Assembly (NCBI GenBank): GCA_017533165.1
Contig: JAFXIM010000237.1
Span: forward strand, 1-6,431
DNA: 6,431 bases
Direction: 5' to 3'
Source: Eggerthellaceae bacterium
GTDB taxonomy: Bacteria; Actinomycetota; Coriobacteriia; Coriobacteriales; Eggerthellaceae
The translations under genes and the position numbers were made by a program. The notes beneath the pieces were generated by a model. That model saw nothing but the letters and a program-made list of their open reading frames with translations. It did no database searches and was not told the origin of the DNA. Of the stretch, positions 1 to 5,903 are shown piece after piece (the first letter of the stretch is position 1; every line of letters begins with the position of its first letter).

Positions 1-1
1 A

Positions 2-454
2 GAATATGCCGGATGGACAGCCGCTTCCGTCATTCTGGACGAGCCGACCGCCTTTGGCACCTACAAGCCGCGAAATGCCGGTAATGCCTACTACGGCAAT
101 GTGACGCTCCGTGCGGCGCTGAAGAACAGCCTGAACATCCCTGCGGTGAAGGTTATCGAACAGATCGGCGTCGGCACAGCGCGCCGGTATCTTACCAATG
201 TCGGTATCGAGCTGGACAACCGGGACTGGAATCTCTCCCTGGCGCTGGGCAGCATGACCTACGGTGCGTCTCCGGTGCAGATGGCAGCAGCCTATTCTCC
301 CTTCGCCAACGGCGGCACCTTCCACGCCCCCTACTTTATTGAGAAGATCACTGACCGTGACGGCGCGGTGGTATATCGCCATCAGGACAGCGGTACTCAG
401 GTACTCAGCGCGCAGATGCGTCCTGTCTATATGCGTGTAAATCTGTGTCGTTGA
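2..454 (+). CDS. Class A penicillin-binding protein, transpeptidase-domain fragment (cut at both ends)
   Basis: The frame is open from the window edge (first full codon at base 2) and gives 150 residues up to TGA at 452-454. It reads as the central part of a bifunctional (class A) PBP transpeptidase domain, the extracytoplasmic enzyme that cross-links peptidoglycan. Visible family landmarks are YKPRN followed by YYGNVTLRAAL, the SxN active-site motif (SLN, residues 43-45, bases 128-136), LALGSMTYGASPVQMAAAY, and FANGG. The nucleophile SxxK motif would lie upstream of the window. The KTG motif should lie about 60 or more residues further on and is absent. Family-like sequence stops after VLSAQ (base 415), where a TAYxMT-type continuation is expected. 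The last 12 residues are antisense xerD sequence, so the product as drawn could not be a working transpeptidase. The identity is secure. Whether the truncation is real or an assembly error is open. Confidence 0.9.
   Translation, partial: EYAGWTAASVILDEPTAFGTYKPRNAGNAYYGNVTLRAALKNSLNIPAVKVIEQIGVGTARRYLTNVGIELDNRDWNLSLALGSMTYGASPVQMAAAYSPFANGGTFHAPYFIEKITDRDGAVVYRHQDSGTQVLSAQMRPVYMRVNLCR
395..415. other. Junction shared by the PBP and xerD reading frames (~21 bp)
   Basis: On the + strand these bases encode the plausible PBP residues TQVLSAQ. On the - strand they encode the plausible XerD residues LRAEYLS. To the right of base 415 the PBP frame stops looking like a PBP, and to the left of base 395 the XerD frame stops looking like XerD. 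Both proteins therefore fail within the same roughly 21 bp. The segment also contains most of an 8-bp tandem duplication (GGTACTCA at 392-399 and again at 400-407). The breakpoint cannot be placed more precisely within the shared stretch. The pattern fits an assembly join through a short shared word or a microhomology-mediated deletion. Confidence 0.75.
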
Positions 455-1267
455 GATGTCCGAATGGCCGAGTATCTCTTGGATGACGCGCAGGTCTGCT
501 CCCCCTTGCAGCATATGCGTAGCGAAGGAATGCCTCAATGTGTGAGGATGAAGATTTTTGCATCCGATTGTTAAACCCGCCTCAGCGACGATCTTGTGAA
601 CTGTCTGACGCGAAAGCCTCGTACCCCGCGCATTCAGAAACACGGCAGCCGGCACGGGACGCCCCGTCTTAAGGTAATAACCACGAGAGAGGCTCAGATA
701 GTCCCGCAGGCTCTCAAGCGCCGCCCCCGAGATGGGAACGATGCGCTCCTTGCTTCCCTTACCCACCACTCGCAGGAAACCTTCGTCAAGATGCAAGGCG
801 CCCACATCAAGACCACAGAGCTCGCTCACGCGCAAGCCGCAACCGTAGAGTAGCTCTAAGATCGCTCGTGCTCTGCAGCTTGACGGATCAGAGCCATCGA
901 TCGCATCGAGCATAGCGCCAAGCTGCTCAATACTCAGCACGTCAGGAAGCTTTTCGGGAACTTTGGGCAAAGGCAACGCATCCGCGACGTTTTTTTTCGC
1001 GTATCCCTCGCGGACGGCGAACTTATGAAAGCCCTTCACTACGGAAATACGCCGCTTTACGCTTGATGCGGCGTAACTTCTCTCAAACAGGTCCGCTTCG
1101 TAAGCAAGGAGGGACGCCCTATCCACCGCATCGACGTCAAAGGTCCCCGTCGACTCAAGATAGTCAAGGTAGTCGGATAGATCACGTTCGTAGGCCTCAA
1201 CCGTACGCGCCGCACTTCCGCGCTCTATGCGCAGGTGAGATATGTACTCCCCGGCAATCGTACGCAC
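395..1267 (-). CDS. xerD: Site-specific tyrosine recombinase XerD (C-terminal tip and stop missing)
   Basis: XerC/XerD-type recombinases resolve chromosome dimers at dif sites. From GTG at 1267-1265 the frame gives 291 recognisable residues in one frame without interruption. Residues 1-100 form the SAM-like core-binding domain and the rest is the catalytic domain. All catalytic residues are visible: R146 (GLRVSEL), K170 (GKGSKER), H242 and R245 (HTLRH), H268 (LGHSDIS) and Tyr nucleophile Y277 (TQIYTH). This spacing is exactly two less than E. coli XerD (R148, K172, H244, R247, H270, Y279). The GTG start has a GAGGGAAGG ribosome site 10 nt upstream, and an in-frame TAG at 1291-1289 excludes longer versions using ATG, GTG or TTG. 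A typical end (about five more residues such as HPRA, then stop) is missing. Past base ~395 the frame runs antisense through the PBP to base 1 without a stop. XerD is preferred over XerC on style only. Confidence 0.93.
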
Positions 1268-1277
1268 CAGTGAAACA

Positions 1278-1286
1278 CCTTCCCTC
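1278..1286 (-). promoter_or_regulatory. Ribosome binding site deciding the GTG start of xerD
   Basis: On the - strand the sequence is GAGGGAAGG, a strong purine-rich Shine-Dalgarno match, 10 nt before GTG at 1267-1265. With the in-frame TAG at 1291-1289 just upstream, GTG is the only ordinary start in this interval. The next in-frame ATG is deep inside the protein (residue 119). Confidence 0.7.
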
Positions 1287-1322
1287 AGCTAACCCGACAA
1301 AGCCCTGATCTTTCCTTGTCAC

Positions 1323-1351
1323 ATCATATCTTTTTTTGATGGCATTAACAC
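1323..1351 (-). promoter_or_regulatory. Weak candidate promoter for xerD
   Basis: Reading the - strand, GTGTTA (1351-1346) and TATGAT (1328-1323) are separated by 17 bp. The -10 box matches the sigma-70 consensus at 5 of 6 positions and the -35 box at 3 of 6. This would give an untranslated leader of roughly 50 nt before the xerD GTG. It rests on pattern alone. Confidence 0.25.
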
Positions 1352-1441
1352 TTTCGCCACTCAAAAGCACGGCCGTCAAACCTCCACCCGCATCAAGCAA
1401 GCAGATGTTAAATTACCCTCGGTCATGCCTTATCACTTGGT

Positions 1442-1447
1442 TATAAT
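1442..1447 (+). promoter_or_regulatory. Candidate -10 box for the DUF1846 gene
   Basis: A perfect TATAAT stands in an AT-rich patch of otherwise GC-rich DNA, about 100 bp upstream of the DUF1846 ATG. The sequence 17 bp upstream (TCGGTC) is a poor -35 box, so the assignment depends on the -10 box and position. Initiation would be near 1454, leaving a leader of about 95 nt that contains both copies of the TTGTGCAAT repeat. Confidence 0.4.
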
Positions 1448-1453
1448 TTAGTT

Positions 1454-1508
1454 TTGTGCAATATACCCCACCCACCTTGCCTTGCGCCTTGCGTAGGACT
1501 TGTGCAAT
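1454..1508 (+). repeat. Two direct copies of TTGTGCAAT in the leader of the DUF1846 gene
   Basis: TTGTGCAAT occurs at 1454-1462 and 1500-1508, 46 bp start to start, with unrelated sequence between. The first copy lies where transcription from the TATAAT at 1442 would begin. The core TTG-TG-CAA is nearly palindromic, as many operator half-sites are. Function is unknown and chance recurrence is possible. Confidence 0.4.
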
Positions 1509-1548
1509 CTGAGTGAGCAGAAGGCCACGAAGGAGACCTGAGGAAAGC

Positions 1549-3030
1549 ATGCAGATCGGTTTCGACAACGAGAAGTACATTTCCCTGCAAGCGGAGCGTA
1601 TCCGCGAGCGCATTGCGATGTTCGGCGGCAAGCTCTACCTGGAGGTCGGCGGCAAGCTCTTTGATGACTATCACGCTTCGCGCGTTCTTCCCGGGTTCGC
1701 ACCTGACTCGAAGATCAAAATGCTTCAAAGCTTGGTCGATGAAGTCGAGATCGTCATAGCCATCAACGCAAACGACATCGAGAAGAGCAAAGTTCGCGGA
1801 GACCTCGGTATCACCTACGACGAAGACGTGCTGCGCCTGATGGATATCTTCCGCGGCATGGGCTTTTATATCGGCAGCGTGGTCTTAACCCGCTACGCAA
1901 ACCAAGCAGCAGCCGACGCTTTCCGCAAGCGCCTAAACGCCCTGGGCATCACAAGCTACCTGCACTACAGCATCCCCGGCTACCCACATGACATTGAAAG
2001 GATCGCGAGCGAAGACGGCTTTGGGATAAATGACTTCATCGAGACCTCCCGCCCGCTCGTAGTTGTGACCGCACCCGGCCCTGGTTCCGGCAAAATGGCA
2101 ACCTGCCTCTCCCAGCTTTACCACGAAAACAAGCGCGGCGTAAAGGCCGGCTATGCCAAATACGAAACCTTCCCCGTATGGAACCTGGCGCTCACGCACC
2201 CGGTCAACATTGCCTACGAAGCCGCAACCGTTGATCTCGACGACGACAACATCATCGACCCCTTCCACCTGGATGCCTACGGTGTCACCACTACCAACTA
2301 CAACCGCGACGTTGAGATCTTCCCCGTGCTTAAGAACATGATGGAGCACATCCTTGGGGAAAGTCCCTATCAGTCTCCCACGGATATGGGTGTCAACATG
2401 GCAGGCCTGGCCATTATCGACGACGAAGCCTGTCGAAACGCATCTAAGATGGAAATCGTGCGTCGTTATTTCCAGACTGCGGTTGAACATAAGCGCACCG
2501 GTGATTGCGAGCGAGATCTCGCCAAGCTTGAGATCCTCATGAATAAGGCGGGCGTTAACTCCAACTTCTCGCCTGCCCGAAGCGCTGCCCTGCTTAAAGA
2601 GGAGACAACGGGTGCCCCCGCGGGAGCGATGGTGCTACACGACGGCCGCGTGGTGACGGGCAAAACGAGCAATCTGCTCGGTGCCGCATCCTCGCTTCTC
2701 ATGAACGCTCTCAAGGGCGTTGCCGGCGTTGACGACGACACTGACGTCATCAGCGATGAGGTCATCGAGCCCATCTGCCACCTAAAGACCGAGCATCTCA
2801 ACAGCCAGAACCCTCGCTTGCATTCCGATGAGACTCTCTTGGCCCTTTCGGTGAGCTCGGTGAACAACCCCCTTGCAGAAGCTCTCATCGACAACGCCGA
2901 CAAGCTTCGTGGCTGCGACGCCTTCTTCTCGGTCATCATCTCATCAACCGACGAAAAGCTCTACAAGACACTCGGCATCAACGTTTGCTGCGAGCCCAAG
3001 TACGAACAGCATCGCTACTACCACAAGTAA
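1549..3030 (+). CDS. DUF1846 (UPF0371) family protein
   Basis: This is a 493-residue protein of conserved but functionally unassigned family DUF1846/UPF0371, recognisable across its whole length and ending in the usual region (YYHK-stop). Typical blocks include FDNEKYISLQ at the N-terminus, GGKLFDDYHASRVLPGF, INANDIEKSKVRGDLGITYDED, APGPGSGKMATCLSQLYHE (residues 175-193), IDPFHLDAYG, NYNRDVEIFPVL and SPTDMGVNMAG. The glycine-rich PGPGSGK with K182 resembles a phosphate-binding loop, but it lacks the first glycine and final Ser/Thr of a true Walker A. There is no signal peptide or membrane segment, so it is probably cytosolic. I chose ATG 1549 because family homology begins there and GAGGAAAG lies just upstream. 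A GTG at 1513 would add 12 arginine-rich residues with no family support. The gene stands alone, divergent from xerD and followed by a terminator. I do not assign a reaction. Confidence 0.96.
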   Translation: MQIGFDNEKYISLQAERIRERIAMFGGKLYLEVGGKLFDDYHASRVLPGFAPDSKIKMLQSLVDEVEIVIAINANDIEKSKVRGDLGITYDEDVLRLMDIFRGMGFYIGSVVLTRYANQAAADAFRKRLNALGITSYLHYSIPGYPHDIERIASEDGFGINDFIETSRPLVVVTAPGPGSGKMATCLSQLYHENKRGVKAGYAKYETFPVWNLALTHPVNIAYEAATVDLDDDNIIDPFHLDAYGVTTTNYNRDVEIFPVLKNMMEHILGESPYQSPTDMGVNMAGLAIIDDEACRNASKMEIVRRYFQTAVEHKRTGDCERDLAKLEILMNKAGVNSNFSPARSAALLKEETTGAPAGAMVLHDGRVVTGKTSNLLGAASSLLMNALKGVAGVDDDTDVISDEVIEPICHLKTEHLNSQNPRLHSDETLLALSVSSVNNPLAEALIDNADKLRGCDAFFSVIISSTDEKLYKTLGINVCCEPKYEQHRYYHK

Positions 3031-3052
3031 GACAGAGCTCAGTTGACGCTTT

Positions 3053-3078
3053 AAGGGCCGCATGTTCGCGGCCCTTTT
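3053..3078 (+). terminator. Intrinsic terminator after the DUF1846 gene
   Basis: AAGGGCCGC (3053-3061) and GCGGCCCTT (3068-3076) form a perfect 9-bp, GC-rich stem around a six-base loop (ATGTTC), ending in a four-T run at 3075-3078. It begins 22 bp after the DUF1846 stop and lies in the convergent gap with nadK. Read from the other strand the trailing T run is weaker (TTAAAG), so it probably works best for the DUF1846 gene but may also slow transcripts leaving nadK. Confidence 0.85.
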
Positions 3079-3092
3079 GCTTGGGGATTCGA

Positions 3093-4052
3093 TTAGAAGA
3101 AGGTAGCTGCCGCATGCTCGTAGAAACTGCGATTCGAGTAGCGCAGCAGGCTTGTGGTGGCGGATCCGCGACGTATGTAAATCCTTCTGATCGGCTTATC
3201 GAAGGGAACGAGCTCGCCGTCAAGAAACAGCGTCGCCTCGCGGGTGGCGTAATTGTCGGCAAGGTCCACCATGACCACATCATTCTCCCCCGTTAAAACA
3301 GCACGGGAGCGAATCGAATGAGGAGCCAAGGGAACGACCACAAGCCCCATGTAGCTCGGCGCTACCAAAGGCCCTCCTGCCGACAGCGCATAGGCAGTGG
3401 AGCCCGTGGCGCTTGCAACCACCATACCGTCTCCACGGACATCGGAAATATGAGCCCCCGATATATCCAATGCCAAATCAATGATACGACCCATGGTTCC
3501 TCGCGTGATAGCCATCTCGTTCAGAGCGAAAAAGGATCTGCGGCTTTGCCCGTCACAACCTGCTTTGTCATCGACGGCGCACCAAAGGTTGCAACCCTCA
3601 AGCTCACCATCCTCGGCCAAGCCGTCAAACTCGAAGAGTCCATCATCGAACGGATCGCGCTCACCTTCCAAAACCACATCGACTTGAAGGTTTGCTCGCT
3701 TTTCAAGCACCGCGTTACCCGACAAGGCCTCGGCAACAATCTTCACTACGCCATCATCGGAAGGGTTGGCCAAAAAACCTAGGTGACCGAAATTTATACC
3801 CAGGATGGGCACGTCGGAGTATCCAAAGAGGCGTGCCGTGCGAAGAATCGTGCCGTCTCCTCCGAGGGCTACGGCCAACACTGGCTTGCAGGCCAGTATT
3901 TCGGCGCTCCTTTCCCGAGAAAGACCCGCAAAAAGCTCAGCCGAGTCAAGGAGGGTGTAGCTGATGCCCTGGGATGAAAAATATGCCGCGAGCAGCAACG
4001 ATGCATCAATTGCCTGCGGGTTGGAGTTATTGCGTACGATGAGAATGTGCAT
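3093..4052 (-). CDS. nadK: NAD kinase
   Basis: NAD kinase phosphorylates NAD to NADP in the cytosol and so sets the cell's NADPH-forming pool. The 319-residue protein has GGDGT (64-68), the nucleotide-binding motif with its catalytic Asp, then NFGHLGFLA (87-95), LNE (177-179), GDGMVVASATGSTAYALSAGGP (207-228), PLAPHS (241-246) and DGE (278-280), all in family order. I chose ATG 4052 because MHILIVRN starts the fold and GGAAGG lies 9 nt upstream. An ATG at 4088 would add 12 residues, but it has no well-placed ribosome site and overlaps a candidate -10 box. Residues ~130-172 form an acidic, cysteine-containing stretch (C154, C158, C166) where family members usually have a short loop, making this protein somewhat longer than the common 270-300. 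In many actinobacteria nadK sits beside recN and a TlyA-type methylase. Here it stands alone. Confidence 0.97.
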   Translation of the reverse strand: MHILIVRNNSNPQAIDASLLLAAYFSSQGISYTLLDSAELFAGLSRERSAEILACKPVLAVALGGDGTILRTARLFGYSDVPILGINFGHLGFLANPSDDGVVKIVAEALSGNAVLEKRANLQVDVVLEGERDPFDDGLFEFDGLAEDGELEGCNLWCAVDDKAGCDGQSRRSFFALNEMAITRGTMGRIIDLALDISGAHISDVRGDGMVVASATGSTAYALSAGGPLVAPSYMGLVVVPLAPHSIRSRAVLTGENDVVMVDLADNYATREATLFLDGELVPFDKPIRRIYIRRGSATTSLLRYSNRSFYEHAAATFF

Positions 4053-4072
4053 GAAGCCCAGCCTTCCCGTTT

Positions 4073-4081
4073 TGCTATGAT
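4073..4081 (+). promoter_or_regulatory. Candidate extended -10 promoter for murJ
   Basis: TGCTATGAT matches the extended -10 form TGnTATAAT at all but one position. No convincing -35 box sits upstream, which extended -10 promoters can tolerate. Initiation near 4088 would leave a leader of about 29 nt before the murJ ATG. It lies upstream of the nadK start on the opposite strand. Confidence 0.4.
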
Positions 4082-4086
4082 TTGTC

Positions 4087-4092
4087 ATTATA
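4087..4092 (-). promoter_or_regulatory. Candidate -10 box for nadK
   Basis: Read on the - strand this is a perfect TATAAT. It includes the first two bases of the upstream ATG at 4088, which supports ATG 4052 as the nadK start with a leader of about 28 nt. No good -35 box is visible at the usual distance, where the sequence is AAAGGG. Confidence 0.4.
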
Positions 4093-4116
4093 TCCGATAC
4101 GTAGAAAGCCCCTTTA

Positions 4117-5757
4117 ATGACCGATAAGCTCGCACGAGCTCAACACGAAGCACCTGCGGGTGAAATCGAAAAGCGCTCCATCACCACCTCTGCCGCCATC
4201 ATCAGCATCTGCACGATTATTTCGCGCATCACCGGGTTCATTCGTACCTGGGCCATGGCCTTCGCCCTTGGCTCCACCATGCTTTCGAGCTCTTACCAGG
4301 TGGCGAACAACCTTCCTAACATGCTGTTCGAGCTTGTCGTCGGCGGTATGCTCGTCACCGCGTTCCTACCCGTCTACATGTCGGTGAAAAAGCGTCTGGG
4401 CGAAGATGCGGGCAGTGAATACGCCTCCAACATCTTCACCATCTTGGTGATAAGCCTTGGCATCGCCAGTGTTCTGTGCATCGTCTTCCCCGCGCAGATC
4501 ATCTACACGCAAAGCTTCCTTTCGGATCAGTCCGAGATGACAAGTGCGGTGTTTCTCTTCCGCGTCTTTGCCATACAGATTCTCTTCTACGGCATCAGCT
4601 CGGTCTTTTCCGGCCTGCTCAACGCGCACAGAGACTATTTCTGGTCTTCCATCGCCCCCGCGGCCCACAACCTCATCGTCATCGTTTCTTTCTTGGCGTA
4701 TCCCTTGCTGCTTCCCCTGAACTCCGAGCTTGCACTCTGGGTTATTGCGATCGGCAACCCGCTTGGCGTATTCGTTCAGATGATCATGCAGTGGCCGGCG
4801 CTCAAAAAGTGCGGCATCAACCTTCGGCTTCACATCAACCTCAAAGATCCGGCCCTCGTAGAAACCCTGCGAATCGGTATCCCGGCTCTTTTCGTAGTTA
4901 TCTGCTCCTTTGCCGTGGTTTCGGTGCAAAACGCCGCTGCTTACAGCTATGACGACGCAGGCCCTTCCATCTTGGCTTACTCGCGGCTTTGGTACACCTT
5001 CCCCTATTCCTTCTTGGTGGTTCCCATCACAACAGCCATGTTCACGGAACTGTCTGATATGCAAACGGAAGATGACTGGGACGGCATCAGAAGAGGCATC
5101 GTAAGAGGAAGCAATCAGATCCTCTTCCTCATGATTCCCATGGCAATGTTTCTGTGCGTGTACTCAACGCCCTTGGTTACGCTCTACCATGCTGGCGCCT
5201 TTACCGCTGACGCGGTTGGAGCCATCGCCTCGTACCTGTGCGCCTTGGCCCTGTCTTTGCCCATCTACGGCGTCAACATGTATCTTATGAAGGTATTCAG
5301 CGCTTTGCGTATGATGAACTCCTATTCGCTTGTTAACTTTGCCATGAGCGCTCTTCAGATTGTCCTTATCCTGCTGGCTACTAACAGTGGCATTTTGCCC
5401 ATTGAAAGCATTGCATGGACCTCGCTTGTCTTCTATGGCTTCGGCGATCTGCTGATGTTTGCCATTCTGAGGAAGAGACTCGGGCGCATGAATCTGTCGA
5501 GCACGATCAAATCCTGCGTTCTTGGCACCCTCATGGGCGCAGCAGGCTCAATTGCCGGCGGCGGCCTTCTGTGGGCCATCACAAGCTATCTGGCGCCTTT
5601 GAGCGGCTCTATCGGGCAGGCGTTTGTCTATATCGTTATTTGCGGCCTTACAAGCCTTCTGGTGACTTTCGGTTTGGCCATCAAGTTTGACGTGAAGGAC
5701 GCCGGCTTTGTCACTTCGCTCCTCAAGCGCTTGTTGCGAAAGCTCAAGCGAGCTTAA
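4117..5757 (+). CDS. murJ: Lipid II flippase MurJ (MviN family)
   Basis: MurJ carries lipid II, the undecaprenyl-linked peptidoglycan precursor, across the cytoplasmic membrane. The 546-residue protein is strongly hydrophobic throughout, fitting the 14-helix MOP-superfamily fold. A basic C-terminal tail (KRLLRKLKRA) probably stays in the cytoplasm. Landmarks are ISRITGFIR (35-43), NNLPNMLFELVVGGMLVTAFLP (64-85), FSGLLNAHRDYFWSSIAPAAHN (164-185) and YSRLWYTFPYSFLVVPI (288-304). By alignment with E. coli MurJ, the essential arginines R18, R24 and R270 correspond to R37, R43 and R290. E. coli D39 and R52 correspond to S58 and F71, a substitution that I think is normal in this lineage. An in-frame TAG at 4102-4104 leaves ATG 4117 as the only sensible start, although the Shine-Dalgarno sequence is poor. 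The gene is divergent from nadK and convergent with map. Confidence 0.97.
   Translation: MTDKLARAQHEAPAGEIEKRSITTSAAIISICTIISRITGFIRTWAMAFALGSTMLSSSYQVANNLPNMLFELVVGGMLVTAFLPVYMSVKKRLGEDAGSEYASNIFTILVISLGIASVLCIVFPAQIIYTQSFLSDQSEMTSAVFLFRVFAIQILFYGISSVFSGLLNAHRDYFWSSIAPAAHNLIVIVSFLAYPLLLPLNSELALWVIAIGNPLGVFVQMIMQWPALKKCGINLRLHINLKDPALVETLRIGIPALFVVICSFAVVSVQNAAAYSYDDAGPSILAYSRLWYTFPYSFLVVPITTAMFTELSDMQTEDDWDGIRRGIVRGSNQILFLMIPMAMFLCVYSTPLVTLYHAGAFTADAVGAIASYLCALALSLPIYGVNMYLMKVFSALRMMNSYSLVNFAMSALQIVLILLATNSGILPIESIAWTSLVFYGFGDLLMFAILRKRLGRMNLSSTIKSCVLGTLMGAAGSIAGGGLLWAITSYLAPLSGSIGQAFVYIVICGLTSLLVTFGLAIKFDVKDAGFVTSLLKRLLRKLKRA
5740..5755 (+). repeat. Small hairpin across the murJ stop codon
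   Basis: AAGCTC (5740-5745) pairs with GAGCTT (5750-5755) around an AAGC tetraloop, so the stem reaches the first base of the TAA stop. No T run follows (AAGGCTTTACT), so it is not a standard intrinsic terminator. It could stabilise the 3' end or be incidental. Confidence 0.4.
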
Positions 5758-5774
5758 GGCTTTACTGCTATACA

Positions 5775-5868
5775 GCTGCTTCGGGAAAGCGAGGGAGCGT
5801 TTCCGCAGCTGCATCTAATTTGAACTGTTTTGCAGCGTTGGCCTTGCGACGTGCTTTCCCGAAGCAGC
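5775..5868. repeat. Perfect 16-bp inverted repeat with 62-nt centre between murJ and map
   Basis: GCTGCTTCGGGAAAGC (5775-5790) and its exact reverse complement (5853-5868) bound a 94-bp unit. Inside is a smaller possible pair, GCTGCA (5808-5813) with TGCAGC (5831-5836). The unit fills most of the convergent gap between the ends of murJ and map. Possible roles are a bidirectional terminator or mRNA 3'-end structure, or a small mobile inverted-repeat element. There is no T run after either arm, no recognisable target-site duplication at the outer edges, and no second copy in the window. Confidence 0.8.
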
Positions 5869-5903
5869 AATGCCCGTATTTCACCTTGCTCCCGAAGAGA
5901 ACC

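Noticed and set aside
596..853. + strand 85-residue open frame
   Set aside because: It lies entirely antisense to the catalytic domain of xerD, which has full family motifs. No ribosome site or recognisable protein.
395..1267. Reading the tyrosine recombinase as a phage or integron integrase of a mobile element
   Set aside because: Its size and the positions of all catalytic residues match XerD within two residues. No attachment sites, excisionase or cargo genes are nearby.
1197..1400. - strand 67-residue open frame beginning MLDAGGG, upstream of and overlapping xerD
   Set aside because: It has no family resemblance I can see and overlaps the xerD N-terminus by about 70 bp in another frame. 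No clear ribosome site precedes its ATG, and it would contain the xerD promoter and ribosome site.
1513..1548. GTG start adding 12 arginine-rich residues to DUF1846
   Set aside because: Family homology begins at the ATG at 1549, the extra residues translate the ribosome-site region, and no ribosome site fits the GTG.
1268..1548. RNA gene, riboswitch or CRISPR-like repeat in the divergent gap
   Set aside because: I found no strong stem, tRNA-like fold or regular repeats, only candidate promoter boxes and the two TTGTGCAAT copies.
2071..2097. Calling DUF1846 a Walker A ATPase
   Set aside because: PGPGSGK-M lacks the defining first Gly and the Ser/Thr after Lys. It is kept as a hypothesis only.
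1933..2490. - strand 185-residue open frame
   Set aside because: Antisense to the most conserved part of DUF1846. It is explained by codon bias of the real gene.
2466..2939. - strand 157-residue open frame
   Set aside because: Antisense to DUF1846, of low-complexity Ser/Arg composition typical of shadow frames.
4053..4088. ATG at 4088 as the nadK start
   Set aside because: It overlaps a perfect - strand TATAAT, its nearest purine-rich box is about 20 nt away, and the 12 added residues have no family support.
4366..5064. - strand 232-residue open frame
   Set aside because: Antisense to MurJ. The long stretch of charged residues is the mirror of hydrophobic membrane codons.
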